Origin: Bacteroidota bacterium
GTDB taxonomy: Bacteria > Bacteroidota > Bacteroidia > Palsa-965
Direction of reading: 5' to 3'
Length of the DNA: 41,363 nucleotides
Assembly: GCA_013298545.1 (NCBI GenBank)
Contig: JAAFIA010000042.1
Span: 1-41,363 of the forward strand
In this document: one piece after another, positions 1 through 6,409 of the stretch
Layout: every line of letters begins with the position of its first letter
Numbering within the stretch: the first letter of the stretch is position 1
Notes under the pieces: model-generated
The model's database searches: none
What the model saw: only the letters and a program-made list of their open reading frames with translations
What the model was told of the DNA's origin: nothing
Position numbers and translations under genes: made by a program

Positions 1-413
1 TCTGGTGCAAAAAACGTAGAAGTACTCAATACCGTTCCTGAAGAACTCAATCGCGCTAGAAACACACCGTTTCCGGCATTTTGCGTAAATGAGCCAACCG
101 CTAAAACATCACCTCCGGGCAGTCCAGCAACTTGTGTATTATTAACACGTGCTTGTATGCTATTCGAACTAAGCAGTTGATATTGACGACTAAAAAAAGT
201 AGCATTCGGAGAAAAGCCGTCTTCTCCTATTCTGATTAAAATTAATTCACCAGCTCCTGTGGTCTGATTTCCAGCAAGCAGATATCCTGTGCTTACTTTG
301 GCCAAATCAGTTGCTTGATCTCGCGTGGTATTCCCATACTCGAAAACAAATTGTTGGGCATTCAAACCCAAGGATAATAGCATGACAGCTATTGCGGTTT
401 TTACCTTTTTCAT
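1..413 (-). CDS. Secreted protein, 5' part only (runs off left edge)
   Basis: The start ATG is at 413 and the frame stays open for 137 codons to the window edge, so only the N-terminus is present. It begins with a signal peptide (MKKVKTAIAVMLLSLGLNAQ, cleavage likely after NAQ), so the product is exported. The mature part is rich in Gly, Ser, Thr and Asn, with repeated phrases such as GYLLAGNQ, GELILIRIGEDG, GDVLAVGSF and GVFLARLSSSG. These resemble the strand-turn repeats of Bacteroidetes surface beta-propeller proteins, which often end in a type IX secretion tail. That tail would lie outside the window, so the secretion route is inferred. No enzyme motif is visible. A full Bacteroidetes promoter lies about 350 nt upstream, giving a long leader. 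Confidence 0.75.
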   Translation of the reverse strand, partial: MKKVKTAIAVMLLSLGLNAQQFVFEYGNTTRDQATDLAKVSTGYLLAGNQTTGAGELILIRIGEDGFSPNATFFSRQYQLLSSNSIQARVNNTQVAGLPGGDVLAVGSFTQNAGNGVFLARLSSSGTVLSTSTFFAP

Positions 414-760
414 GTTTTTTTAGTTTTAAGTTCATCTTCTCGAAACAACACGTTTCGAAACACTTTAGTTTAGGGGTGTTCTTTTCCCAACGGTTAGTAG
501 CTACCATAACCGAAAACAAAAAGAATACTATTGGGGATGAAATCAACATACGAAATGCTCAATAAAAATTTCGCGCATTTCGATACTAGGGATGTGGCAC
601 TCTACTTTGTCCGGAAACATCAAAGCATTGGGTATTTGCTTTAAAATATTCAAGCACAAAGCAATCTTTATATGTGGCCTCGTTTAATCGATGGCCTTAG
701 CTAACTATTTATTTGAGTAATTAAACTCATATTTCTACTTTGTTTTGCCTAAAAACGAAG
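414..760 (-). other. Long untranslated leader / intergenic stretch
   Basis: About 350 nt lie between the promoter at 761-791 and the ATG at 413. It is AT-rich. I see no conserved gene, no riboswitch I recognise and no strong hairpin. An 80-codon open frame (307-549) overlaps the real coding sequence and does not look like a protein. Confidence 0.4.
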
Positions 761-791
761 CAAATATATTTTTATTATAGAATATTAACAA
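761..791 (-). promoter_or_regulatory. Bacteroidetes-type promoter (-33 TTG, -7 TATATTTG)
   Basis: Reading the minus strand, TTG (791-789) is followed after 20 nt by TATATTTG (768-761). This matches the known Bacteroidetes consensus TTTG-N19..21-TAnnTTTG in both sequence and spacing. It points toward the secreted-protein gene starting at 413. Confidence 0.6.
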
Positions 792-854
792 CTAATTATT
801 TATTTTGTTTTACTGGTTTATCTATAATATTACCTTAAGTGCAACTTATTAACA

Positions 855-892
855 AAAAAAGCACCGCCTGAAAAATCAAGCGGTGCTTTTTT
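855..892. terminator. Intrinsic terminator after rluB
   Basis: A 13-bp inverted repeat (AAAAAAGCACCGC and its complement) encloses a 12-nt loop and has U-runs on both sides. It lies 16 nt beyond the minus-strand stop at 909, so it most likely ends the rluB transcript. It could work in both directions. Confidence 0.85.
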
Positions 893-908
893 AAAACCTT
901 ATTTTTTT

Positions 909-2510
909 CTACTTCTCTTTCTTTTCTTTTCCCAACAACATCTTCAGCATATTCACTTCATAAGTAGTGAGGTGGCGCCAGCGGCCGCGTGGGAGGTCCT
1001 TTTTGGTAAGACCGGCATACGAAACACGATCCAAACGTTCTACTTCATAACCCAGCGATTCGAAAATACGGCGTACAATGCGGTTGCGGCCCGAGTGAAT
1101 GATAACACCCACTTCGCGACGATCATCGCCATCGCCTACATAACTCAATTCGTCTGGCTTAATTGGGCCGTCTTCGAGTTCAATACCATTGGCAATTTTC
1201 TCGAAATCGTCTTTATGCAACGGACGATCTAAAGACACTTGATAAATTTTGCGAATGCCGTAGCGCGGGTGCATGAGGCGTTCTGCAATTTCACCATCGT
1301 TGGTAAGCAAGAGCAATCCGGTTGTGTTGCGATCTAAACGACCAACAGGATACAGGCGTTCTTCTACTGCGCCATCAACCAAATCAAGTACGGTGCGGCG
1401 GCCTTCTTCGTCGTCGGTCGTGGTGATAAAATCTTTGGGTTTGTTGAGCAGGATGTATGCTTTGCGTTCGCTGCGGAGTAATTGATCGCCGTAATGAACA
1501 ACATCGCCGGGCATCACTTTCGTACCAAGTTCGGAAACAATTTTTCCATTGATTTTGATGACGCCAGCGGTAATCAAATCATCCGCTTCGCGGCGTGAAC
1601 ACAATCCGGTGTTGGAAATAAAACGATTCAAGCGAATTTCACCTTTCGGTTGTGCATCTGCTTTTTTGCGAATGGTGCGTTTACGTGTTTTCTTTTCTAC
1701 AAAATCGCTGGCCGATGTATTTTCAAATGTTTCCCATTCTTCATCTTCGCCCTTCACACGTTTCTCAATAGCCGATTTGCGTGTTTCTAAGCGGCCTGCT
1801 TTGCGTTTATCGGTTTCTGATTTACGTTCTGCAAATGTTTTTTTGGCTGGCGTAAAATCGTCTTCAAATATCTTTTCTTTCTTAACATATCCGGTGCTGT
1901 CGTCGCCATACGATTTTTTCTCGCCATACGATTTGCGTTCGCCGTAGCCGCCTTCTTTTTTATCGCCGTAGCTTTTCTTCTCGCCGTAAGATTTGCGTTC
2001 GCCGTAACCGCCTTCGCGTTTTTCATAAGGCTTTTTGTCGCCGTACGATTTTTTCTCACCGTAGGTTTTGCGTTCGCCGTAGCCACCTTCTTTTTTATCG
2101 CCGTAGCTTTTCTTCTCGCCGTAAGATTTGCGTTCGCCGTAACCACCTTCGCGTTTTTCATAAGGCTTTTTGTCGCCATACGATTTTTTCTCACCATAGG
2201 TTTTGCGTTCGCCGTAGCCGCCTTCTTTTTTATCGCCGTAGCTTTTCTTTTCGCCATAAGACTTGCGCTCGCCGTAACCGCCTTCGCGTTTTTCATAAGG
2301 CTTTTTGTCGCCATACGATTTTTTCTCACCGTAGGTTTTGCGTTCGCCGTAGCCACCTTCTTTTTTCGCGTAAGGTTTACGATCGGAAGAATCGTCGTCG
2401 TTAAATTTTTTGCGAAAAGGTTTTCCGGTTCCTTTGTTACCAAACGATTTTCCACGATCCCCACCGGGTTTACGTGGACCGCGACCAGAACTTTTTCCTG
2501 GGAAGGCCAT
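909..2510 (-). CDS. rluB: rRNA pseudouridine synthase (RsuA/RluB family) with repeat-rich N-terminus
   Basis: 533 aa. It converts a uridine in rRNA to pseudouridine. The C-terminal half is standard: an S4 RNA-binding domain (about residues 290-335, LNRFISNTGLCSRREAD) and the catalytic domain with GRLDRNTTGLLLLTND, where D393 is the expected nucleophile. Residues 1-290 are an extra, very basic low-complexity region with three 45-residue repeats plus a partial fourth (residues 49-203), rich in Lys, Gly, Tyr and Glu. From memory, Bacteroidetes members often carry such a disordered extension, probably for RNA binding. I chose MAFPGKSSG (2510) as the start because a -7 box TACCTTTG sits 24 nt upstream; a start further upstream would lie beyond it. 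The RluB versus RsuA assignment (23S or 16S target) is not certain. Confidence 0.9.
   Translation of the reverse strand: MAFPGKSSGRGPRKPGGDRGKSFGNKGTGKPFRKKFNDDDSSDRKPYAKKEGGYGERKTYGEKKSYGDKKPYEKREGGYGERKSYGEKKSYGDKKEGGYGERKTYGEKKSYGDKKPYEKREGGYGERKSYGEKKSYGDKKEGGYGERKTYGEKKSYGDKKPYEKREGGYGERKSYGEKKSYGDKKEGGYGERKSYGEKKSYGDDSTGYVKKEKIFEDDFTPAKKTFAERKSETDKRKAGRLETRKSAIEKRVKGEDEEWETFENTSASDFVEKKTRKRTIRKKADAQPKGEIRLNRFISNTGLCSRREADDLITAGVIKINGKIVSELGTKVMPGDVVHYGDQLLRSERKAYILLNKPKDFITTTDDEEGRRTVLDLVDGAVEERLYPVGRLDRNTTGLLLLTNDGEIAERLMHPRYGIRKIYQVSLDRPLHKDDFEKIANGIELEDGPIKPDELSYVGDGDDRREVGVIIHSGRNRIVRRIFESLGYEVERLDRVSYAGLTKKDLPRGRWRHLTTYEVNMLKMLLGKEKKEK
1902..2366 (-). repeat. 135-bp in-frame tandem repeats inside rluB
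   Basis: Three near-identical 135-bp units plus a 60-bp partial fourth encode KKEGGYGERK(T/S)YGEKKSYGD-type blocks. Each unit itself contains two related half-units. The few differences between copies are mostly synonymous. Because 135 is divisible by 3, copy-number change would keep the frame. Confidence 0.9.
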
Positions 2511-2534
2511 GAGCAGCAAGTTTTTTGTAAGCCG

Positions 2535-2542
2535 CAAAGGTA
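2535..2542 (-). promoter_or_regulatory. -7 box TACCTTTG for rluB
   Basis: A perfect TAnnTTTG match lies 24 nt upstream of the chosen rluB ATG. No clear -33 TTG is seen. It supports the MAFPGKS start over upstream alternatives. Confidence 0.55.
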
Positions 2543-2591
2543 GCTGTTTTTCGGGCCTGATCTGCATATTGGGCATTTAAGCCGCCGAAAA

Positions 2592-2954
2592 TCAAGCCAG
2601 TGGCGAAAAAGCGTCGGGAATGTGCTTGATTTGGGCCTGTCCATTGCGGTTGACGATGGCCACAACATCAAACCGAACTTCGTTGTCGAGGTTATGCTGC
2701 TCGAGGTAAAAATTAGCGGCGCGTATCAGGTTGCGTTGTTGTGCCTTGCTGACAAAGGTTTCTGGCTCACCAAATTCGTCCGTTCCTCGTGTTTTGACCT
2801 CAACGATGATGAGTTTTTCGTCTTTCATGGCCACCAAATCTATTTCGAGGTGCAAGACGCGCCAATTGCGGTGCAGAATCTGAAATCCTGCCCGTTGAAG
2901 GAAAGCTGCGGCCTGTTCTTCGCCTTGTGCGCCGGCCTTGTGCGAGTCTGCCAT
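2592..2954 (-). CDS. YraN family (UPF0102) nuclease-fold protein
   Basis: 120 aa, the normal length for the family. The N-terminus AGAQGEEQAAAFLQ, then EIDLVAMKDEKLIIVEVKTR, carries the residues of a PD-(D/E)XK nuclease fold: E12, D39, E52 and K54. The fold is related to Holliday-junction resolvases, but the cellular role of YraN proteins is not well settled. The start MADSHKAG (2954) gives the standard family N-terminus; an extension to 3005 would add unrelated residues. It lies 81 nt upstream of rluB on the same strand and may be cotranscribed, although rluB has its own -7 box. The gene points away from the DUF4412-like gene at 3059, so their promoters share roughly 100 bp. Confidence 0.88.
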   Translation of the reverse strand: MADSHKAGAQGEEQAAAFLQRAGFQILHRNWRVLHLEIDLVAMKDEKLIIVEVKTRGTDEFGEPETFVSKAQQRNLIRAANFYLEQHNLDNEVRFDVVAIVNRNGQAQIKHIPDAFSPLA

Positions 2955-3030
2955 GGCGCGAAGATAAACGAAACTGATTTCTGCTCGTATATTGACAACA
3001 ATCAACTGACCAAAAATGGCGCGGATTTTG

Positions 3031-3038
3031 TAATTTCG
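3031..3038 (+). promoter_or_regulatory. Probable -7 box TAATTTCG for the DUF4412-like gene
   Basis: TAATTTCG matches TAnnTTTG at all but one position and lies 20 nt upstream of the ATG at 3059, the same spacing as several stronger boxes in this window. Confidence 0.4.
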
Positions 3039-3058
3039 ACTTGCACAAACCTACTATC

Positions 3059-3697
3059 ATGTTGCGAAAATCGTTTGCTCTCCTTGTTGCTTTGTTTGGA
3101 ATGCTTGTTCCACTCGCGGCACAAAATTTTGAAGGCGTTATTGAATTTAAAAAACAAAACGCCAACGGCATGTCGATGAAATACATCTACTACGTCAAAG
3201 GCGACCATGTGCGCATTGACGAAATTGGTGAACAATCGAAACAAGTGGAAGGGAGTTATATTTTGTCGTTTAAGACAAACAAAATGCTCGTGCTCAATCA
3301 CGGACGTAAATTATATACCGATCGTAAGCCCGAAGGCTCGCCCTCCGCACCAGCCAACGCTACCGTAAAACAAACCAAAAAAACACAAACGCTCCACAAT
3401 TATTCCTGTGCCGAATATGTCGTGCGAAACAATGCCGATAGTACCGAAATCTGCTACTGGATTGCTCCCGGAAAATTTAGCTTCTTCCTGCCCATGCTTA
3501 AAATGCTTAACCGACAAGAAGCTTTTTCGTCCTATTATTTTGCTTTAAATGTGAAAGATGGCTCATTCCCTTTTCTGGCCATCCAAAAAGATTTAAACGG
3601 CAAAGAAATTGCGCGGCTCGAAGTAACACGCATCGAAAAGAAAACAATTGCCGATGCGTTGTTTGAAATTCCAAAAGATTATACCGAATACAAATAG
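3059..3697 (+). CDS. Secreted DUF4412-like protein
   Basis: 212 aa. It starts at ATG 3059 with a signal peptide (MLRKSFALLVALFGMLVPLAAQ); a TTG at 3041 in the same frame is not needed. The mature part begins NFEGVIEFKKQ and contains MKYIYYVKGDHVRID, RKLYTDRKP and YSCAEYVVRN, ending in ALFEIPKDYTEYK. This is the pattern of Bacteroidetes DUF4412-type periplasmic or outer-membrane beta-sheet proteins (probe a phrase, read out a state, end with FEIPxxY). The molecular function is unknown. It is monocistronic: it has its own -7-like box and is followed by a strong hairpin terminator shared with the convergent gene. Confidence 0.75.
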   Translation: MLRKSFALLVALFGMLVPLAAQNFEGVIEFKKQNANGMSMKYIYYVKGDHVRIDEIGEQSKQVEGSYILSFKTNKMLVLNHGRKLYTDRKPEGSPSAPANATVKQTKKTQTLHNYSCAEYVVRNNADSTEICYWIAPGKFSFFLPMLKMLNRQEAFSSYYFALNVKDGSFPFLAIQKDLNGKEIARLEVTRIEKKTIADALFEIPKDYTEYK

Positions 3698-3708
3698 CTA
3701 TTGTCCAT

Positions 3709-3745
3709 AAAAAACGCGCATCAAAATTTAAATGCGCGTTTTTTT
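3709..3745. terminator. Bidirectional intrinsic terminator
   Basis: AAAAAACGCGCAT pairs with ATGCGCGTTTTTTT around a short AT loop. It sits between the convergent ends of the DUF4412-like gene (stop 3697) and the rhodanese gene (stop 3756), with U-runs on both strands. Confidence 0.85.
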
Positions 3746-3755
3746 AGCTTTTACA

Positions 3756-5153
3756 TCAAACTTGTTGCGGCAACTCCAGCTGAACGTTTGTTGCTTTAAT
3801 TTTGGCCCAACCACCACGCACATTGATGAGGTTGGTATATCCTTTTGCCTGCAAGATCGAAATGGCAATCATCGAGCGGTAACCTCCGGCGCAATGCACA
3901 TAAAACGGTTGTGTGTTTGAAATGGCTTCCAGATTTTTGCTGTCGCCAAATTTCGAGAGGCAGAACATTTCTGAGCCTTGCACGTGTCCGCCTTCGTATT
4001 CGCCTGGACGACGCACATCCAACACGGCACGTGCATCAGGATTTTCATTCATCGCATCGGCAAATTGTTGCGCGTCGATCGATTGTACTTGAGCAAGTGG
4101 ATTGCCAGCGGCTTTCCATGCGTCAATGCCGCCGTTCAAAAATCCAGAGACGTGTTCGTAGCCCACGCGCGCCAAACGCGCAATGGCTTCGCGCTCCTGC
4201 CCTTCAGCAGCCACAAGAATCAATTTTTGTTTAATGTCGATGAGTGTGCCTACCCATACCGCAAATGTTCCTTCAAGACCAATGTTGATTGAACCCGGAA
4301 TATAGCCTTGCTCAAACGCATCTGGAGTACGCACATCGAGAATCATTGCACCTTGCGCGAGTTGTGCTTTTACTTCATCAACCGAAAGCGCATGCAGATT
4401 TTGTTCCATTACGGCATCAATTGCCGTGTAGCCTTGTTTGTTGATCATCGCATCGGCAAAAAAGTATTGTGGTGGCGCAGAAAGTCCATCCGTAACCGCC
4501 GCAATAAAATCTTCGCGGTTGTTGATGCGCATGGCATAATTGGTTTCTTTTTGTTGACCAATGGTTGACCATGTTTCTTTACCTATATTTTTTCCACAAG
4601 CAGAACCAGGGCCGTGTGCCGGATAAACAAGCACTTCGTCTGGAAGCACTTTGATTTTATCTTGCAAGGAATCAAAAAGCATGGACGCTAATTCCTCTTT
4701 CGACATTTTTCCATCCAGCAAATCGGGGCGGCCAACATCACCTACAAAAAGTGTATCGCCAGTGAAAATCGCATGCGGTTTTTTGTTCTCGTCTAAAAGC
4801 AAAAACGATGACGATTCGGGCGTATGACCGGGCGTATGCAAAACACGCATGGTGATTTTTCCGATCTGGAATTCTTCCTTGTCTTTTGCTTGATAAACTT
4901 CGTATGCTGTGTTGGCTAGTGGTCCATAAACAATCGTTGCACCAGTTGCCTTGGCAAGATCGATGTGCCCAGAAACAAAATCGGCATGGAAATGCGTTTC
5001 GAAAACGTATTTAATTTTTACGTTGCGCTGTTTTGCTTTTTCGAGATACGGTTCTGTTTCGCGAATCGGATCAATAACAATTGCTTCGCCTTCCGATTCA
5101 ATCCAATAAGCGGCCTCAGCTAGGCAATTGGTATAGAGTTGCTCGATATACAT
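3756..5153 (-). CDS. CstB-like persulfide dioxygenase-rhodanese fusion (MBL fold + two rhodanese domains)
   Basis: 465 aa. Residues 1-230 are a metallo-beta-lactamase fold with THFHADFVSGH (H54, H56, D58, H63), HTPGHTPESS (H110), TGDTLFVGDVGRPDL (D133) and PAHGPGSACG (H180). These match the ETHE1/persulfide dioxygenase group, where a His-His-Asp site holds iron. Residues 260-352 form a rhodanese domain with no active-site Cys (VAAEGQE). Residues 365-460 form a second one with HCAGGYRS (C421). This order of dioxygenase, inactive rhodanese and active rhodanese is that of Staphylococcus CstB, which oxidises persulfides and makes thiosulfate. The gene overlaps the upstream TauE/SafE gene by 38 nt, under an ArsR regulator. 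Detoxification of sulfide or persulfide is therefore the likely role; substrate preference is inferred. Confidence 0.85.
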   Translation of the reverse strand: MYIEQLYTNCLAEAAYWIESEGEAIVIDPIRETEPYLEKAKQRNVKIKYVFETHFHADFVSGHIDLAKATGATIVYGPLANTAYEVYQAKDKEEFQIGKITMRVLHTPGHTPESSSFLLLDENKKPHAIFTGDTLFVGDVGRPDLLDGKMSKEELASMLFDSLQDKIKVLPDEVLVYPAHGPGSACGKNIGKETWSTIGQQKETNYAMRINNREDFIAAVTDGLSAPPQYFFADAMINKQGYTAIDAVMEQNLHALSVDEVKAQLAQGAMILDVRTPDAFEQGYIPGSINIGLEGTFAVWVGTLIDIKQKLILVAAEGQEREAIARLARVGYEHVSGFLNGGIDAWKAAGNPLAQVQSIDAQQFADAMNENPDARAVLDVRRPGEYEGGHVQGSEMFCLSKFGDSKNLEAISNTQPFYVHCAGGYRSMIAISILQAKGYTNLINVRGGWAKIKATNVQLELPQQV

Positions 5154-5976
5154 GTGATGTTGGTTTTGGAGATTTATGTTCGTAATACGATTTAATTAAA
5201 ATGAAAATGCCAAGAACAAGCACAAACCAACCAAATGCAGGTTTGAGTTTTGCCCCTGAAATGCGTCGCGAAAGCCACAAGCCGATCCCAATCCCAGAAA
5301 CAGCAAAGGATGTAAAAAGGATCAAAAAATTCCAGTCGGGATGAATGCCCTGAACCAGATCGGCAGAAAACCCAATCGTAGAGTTGATAAAAATTAGTGC
5401 TAACGAAGTACCAATGGCTTTTTTCATGGGCAAATTGGCCAAGACGACCAATGCGGGAATGATTAGAAATCCGCCCCCCGCGCCCAGCAAACCCGCAATG
5501 CCCCCCACAACCATCCCGCCAATCAAAATCAAAACATACCGGTAACGTTTCGCTTCGCGGTATTCCTCCTGACGAATTACTTTAAATGGCCGAATCATGG
5601 TGAGGGAAGAAATCAGCATCAAGAGTGCAAACAAAATCAGAATAAATAAATCTTTGTCGAGGGTTAAACTTCCTATACCAAGCTGTGCCGGAATGCGTGG
5701 AACCAATTGCGTACGCACCAACCAAATAAAAATAATCGACGGTACACCAAACACCACAACAGAACGCCAACAAATTAATTGGTTGCGTACATAATCGGTA
5801 ACCGCAACCAAGGCCGCAACACCAACAATAAAAAGTGAATAGGTTGTCGCCTCTCCCGAAGAATAATGCATGAGGTAAACCAACACAGGAAGTGTCAACA
5901 TCGAGCCACCACCACCGATGAGACCAAGCAAAACGCCCATAAAAATTGCCGCCGGATAGGCCAAGTATTCCATCAT
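5116..5976 (-). CDS. TauE/SafE family sulfite/organosulfur exporter
   Basis: 286 aa, hydrophobic throughout, with about eight membrane segments. The two family repeats are visible: GVLLGLIGGGGSMLTLPVLV near the N-terminus and GGIAGLLGAGGGFLIIPAL around residue 160. The family exports small sulfur-containing anions. The start ATG at 5976 overlaps the arsR stop in an ATGA, and the second Met (5973) is an equal candidate. Its 3' end overlaps the CstB-like gene by 38 nt, so all three genes are almost certainly cotranscribed. It would remove sulfite or thiosulfate produced by the dioxygenase, but the exact substrate cannot be read from sequence. Confidence 0.85.
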   Translation of the reverse strand: MMEYLAYPAAIFMGVLLGLIGGGGSMLTLPVLVYLMHYSSGEATTYSLFIVGVAALVAVTDYVRNQLICWRSVVVFGVPSIIFIWLVRTQLVPRIPAQLGIGSLTLDKDLFILILFALLMLISSLTMIRPFKVIRQEEYREAKRYRYVLILIGGMVVGGIAGLLGAGGGFLIIPALVVLANLPMKKAIGTSLALIFINSTIGFSADLVQGIHPDWNFLILFTSFAVSGIGIGLWLSRRISGAKLKPAFGWFVLVLGIFILIKSYYEHKSPKPTSHVYRATLYQLPS

Positions 5977-6281
5977 GACAGCGGTCGTTTACATTGATCG
6001 AGGCAATCGAAAATTTGTGTTAAGCAAGGATAACGCAACATGTATAAACTATTGCGCCCATCGCGGGTAACATTGAGAATTCCTTTGTTTTTAAGAATAC
6101 CGAGGTGATGCGAAGCCAATGCCTGCTCCATATCGAGCGACTCGTGAATGGTTGTTACCGAAAGTGGCCCATCTTGTCCTAACAAGGCAAGAATGGCCAA
6201 CCGCTGCGGATGCGCCAACGCTTTAAGCATTTCGGCCTGAACGGCCAAGCGTTTAAGTTGTGGTTTTGTCAAATTCGACAT
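5973..6281 (-). CDS. ArsR family transcriptional regulator of the sulfur operon
   Basis: 102 aa winged-helix repressor: LKALAHPQRLAILALLG (helix 1-2), then MEQALASHHLGILKNKGIL (recognition helices) and VTRDGRNSLYML (wing). The metal-site CxC of ArsR/SmtB in helix 3 is missing. Three cysteines cluster at the C-terminus (C86, C93, C97). The persulfide sensors SqrR and BigR use one Cys near helix 2 and one in helix 5; here the first is absent, so any thiol sensing must use the C-terminal group (inference). It is the first gene of a three-gene operon. A perfect 6-bp-arm palindrome starts 8 nt upstream of the start codon, next to the -7 box, so it probably represses itself. Confidence 0.88.
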   Translation of the reverse strand: MSNLTKPQLKRLAVQAEMLKALAHPQRLAILALLGQDGPLSVTTIHESLDMEQALASHHLGILKNKGILNVTRDGRNSLYMLRYPCLTQIFDCLDQCKRPLS

Positions 6282-6288
6282 ATTAACA

Positions 6289-6306
6289 TATCGAGATATT
6301 TCGATA
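6289..6306. promoter_or_regulatory. Likely operator palindrome TATCGA-N6-TCGATA
   Basis: A perfect dyad with 6-bp arms and a 6-nt AT-rich centre lies between the -7 box (6307-6314) and the arsR start codon (6281), where it would cover the transcription start. ArsR-type repressors commonly bind AT-rich dyads of this size. That ArsR binds here is inferred from position. Confidence 0.6.
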
Positions 6307-6314
6307 CAAAAGTA
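6307..6314 (-). promoter_or_regulatory. -7 box TACTTTTG of the arsR-tauE-cstB-like operon
   Basis: A perfect TAnnTTTG match on the minus strand, 25 nt upstream of the arsR ATG and directly abutting the palindrome at 6289-6306. No good -33 TTG is seen. Confidence 0.55.
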
Positions 6315-6409
6315 ATGAAAAAACGACTTGGTAATACATGCTCTTTTTTAGATGTCAGAAATAGCACTTATGAGGCACTATGCGCATTGTTTATGTATGC
6401 ACGTTGCCA

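Noticed and set aside
307-549. 80-residue open frame MLISSPIVFFLF...
   Set aside because: It overlaps the real secreted-protein gene (start 413) in another frame and has no coding features.
1787-2671. 294-residue open frame on the minus strand, overlapping rluB in another frame
   Set aside because: It is caused by the 135-bp repeats, which are open in more than one frame; its product has repetitive basic residues and no domain, while the rluB frame has a complete enzyme.
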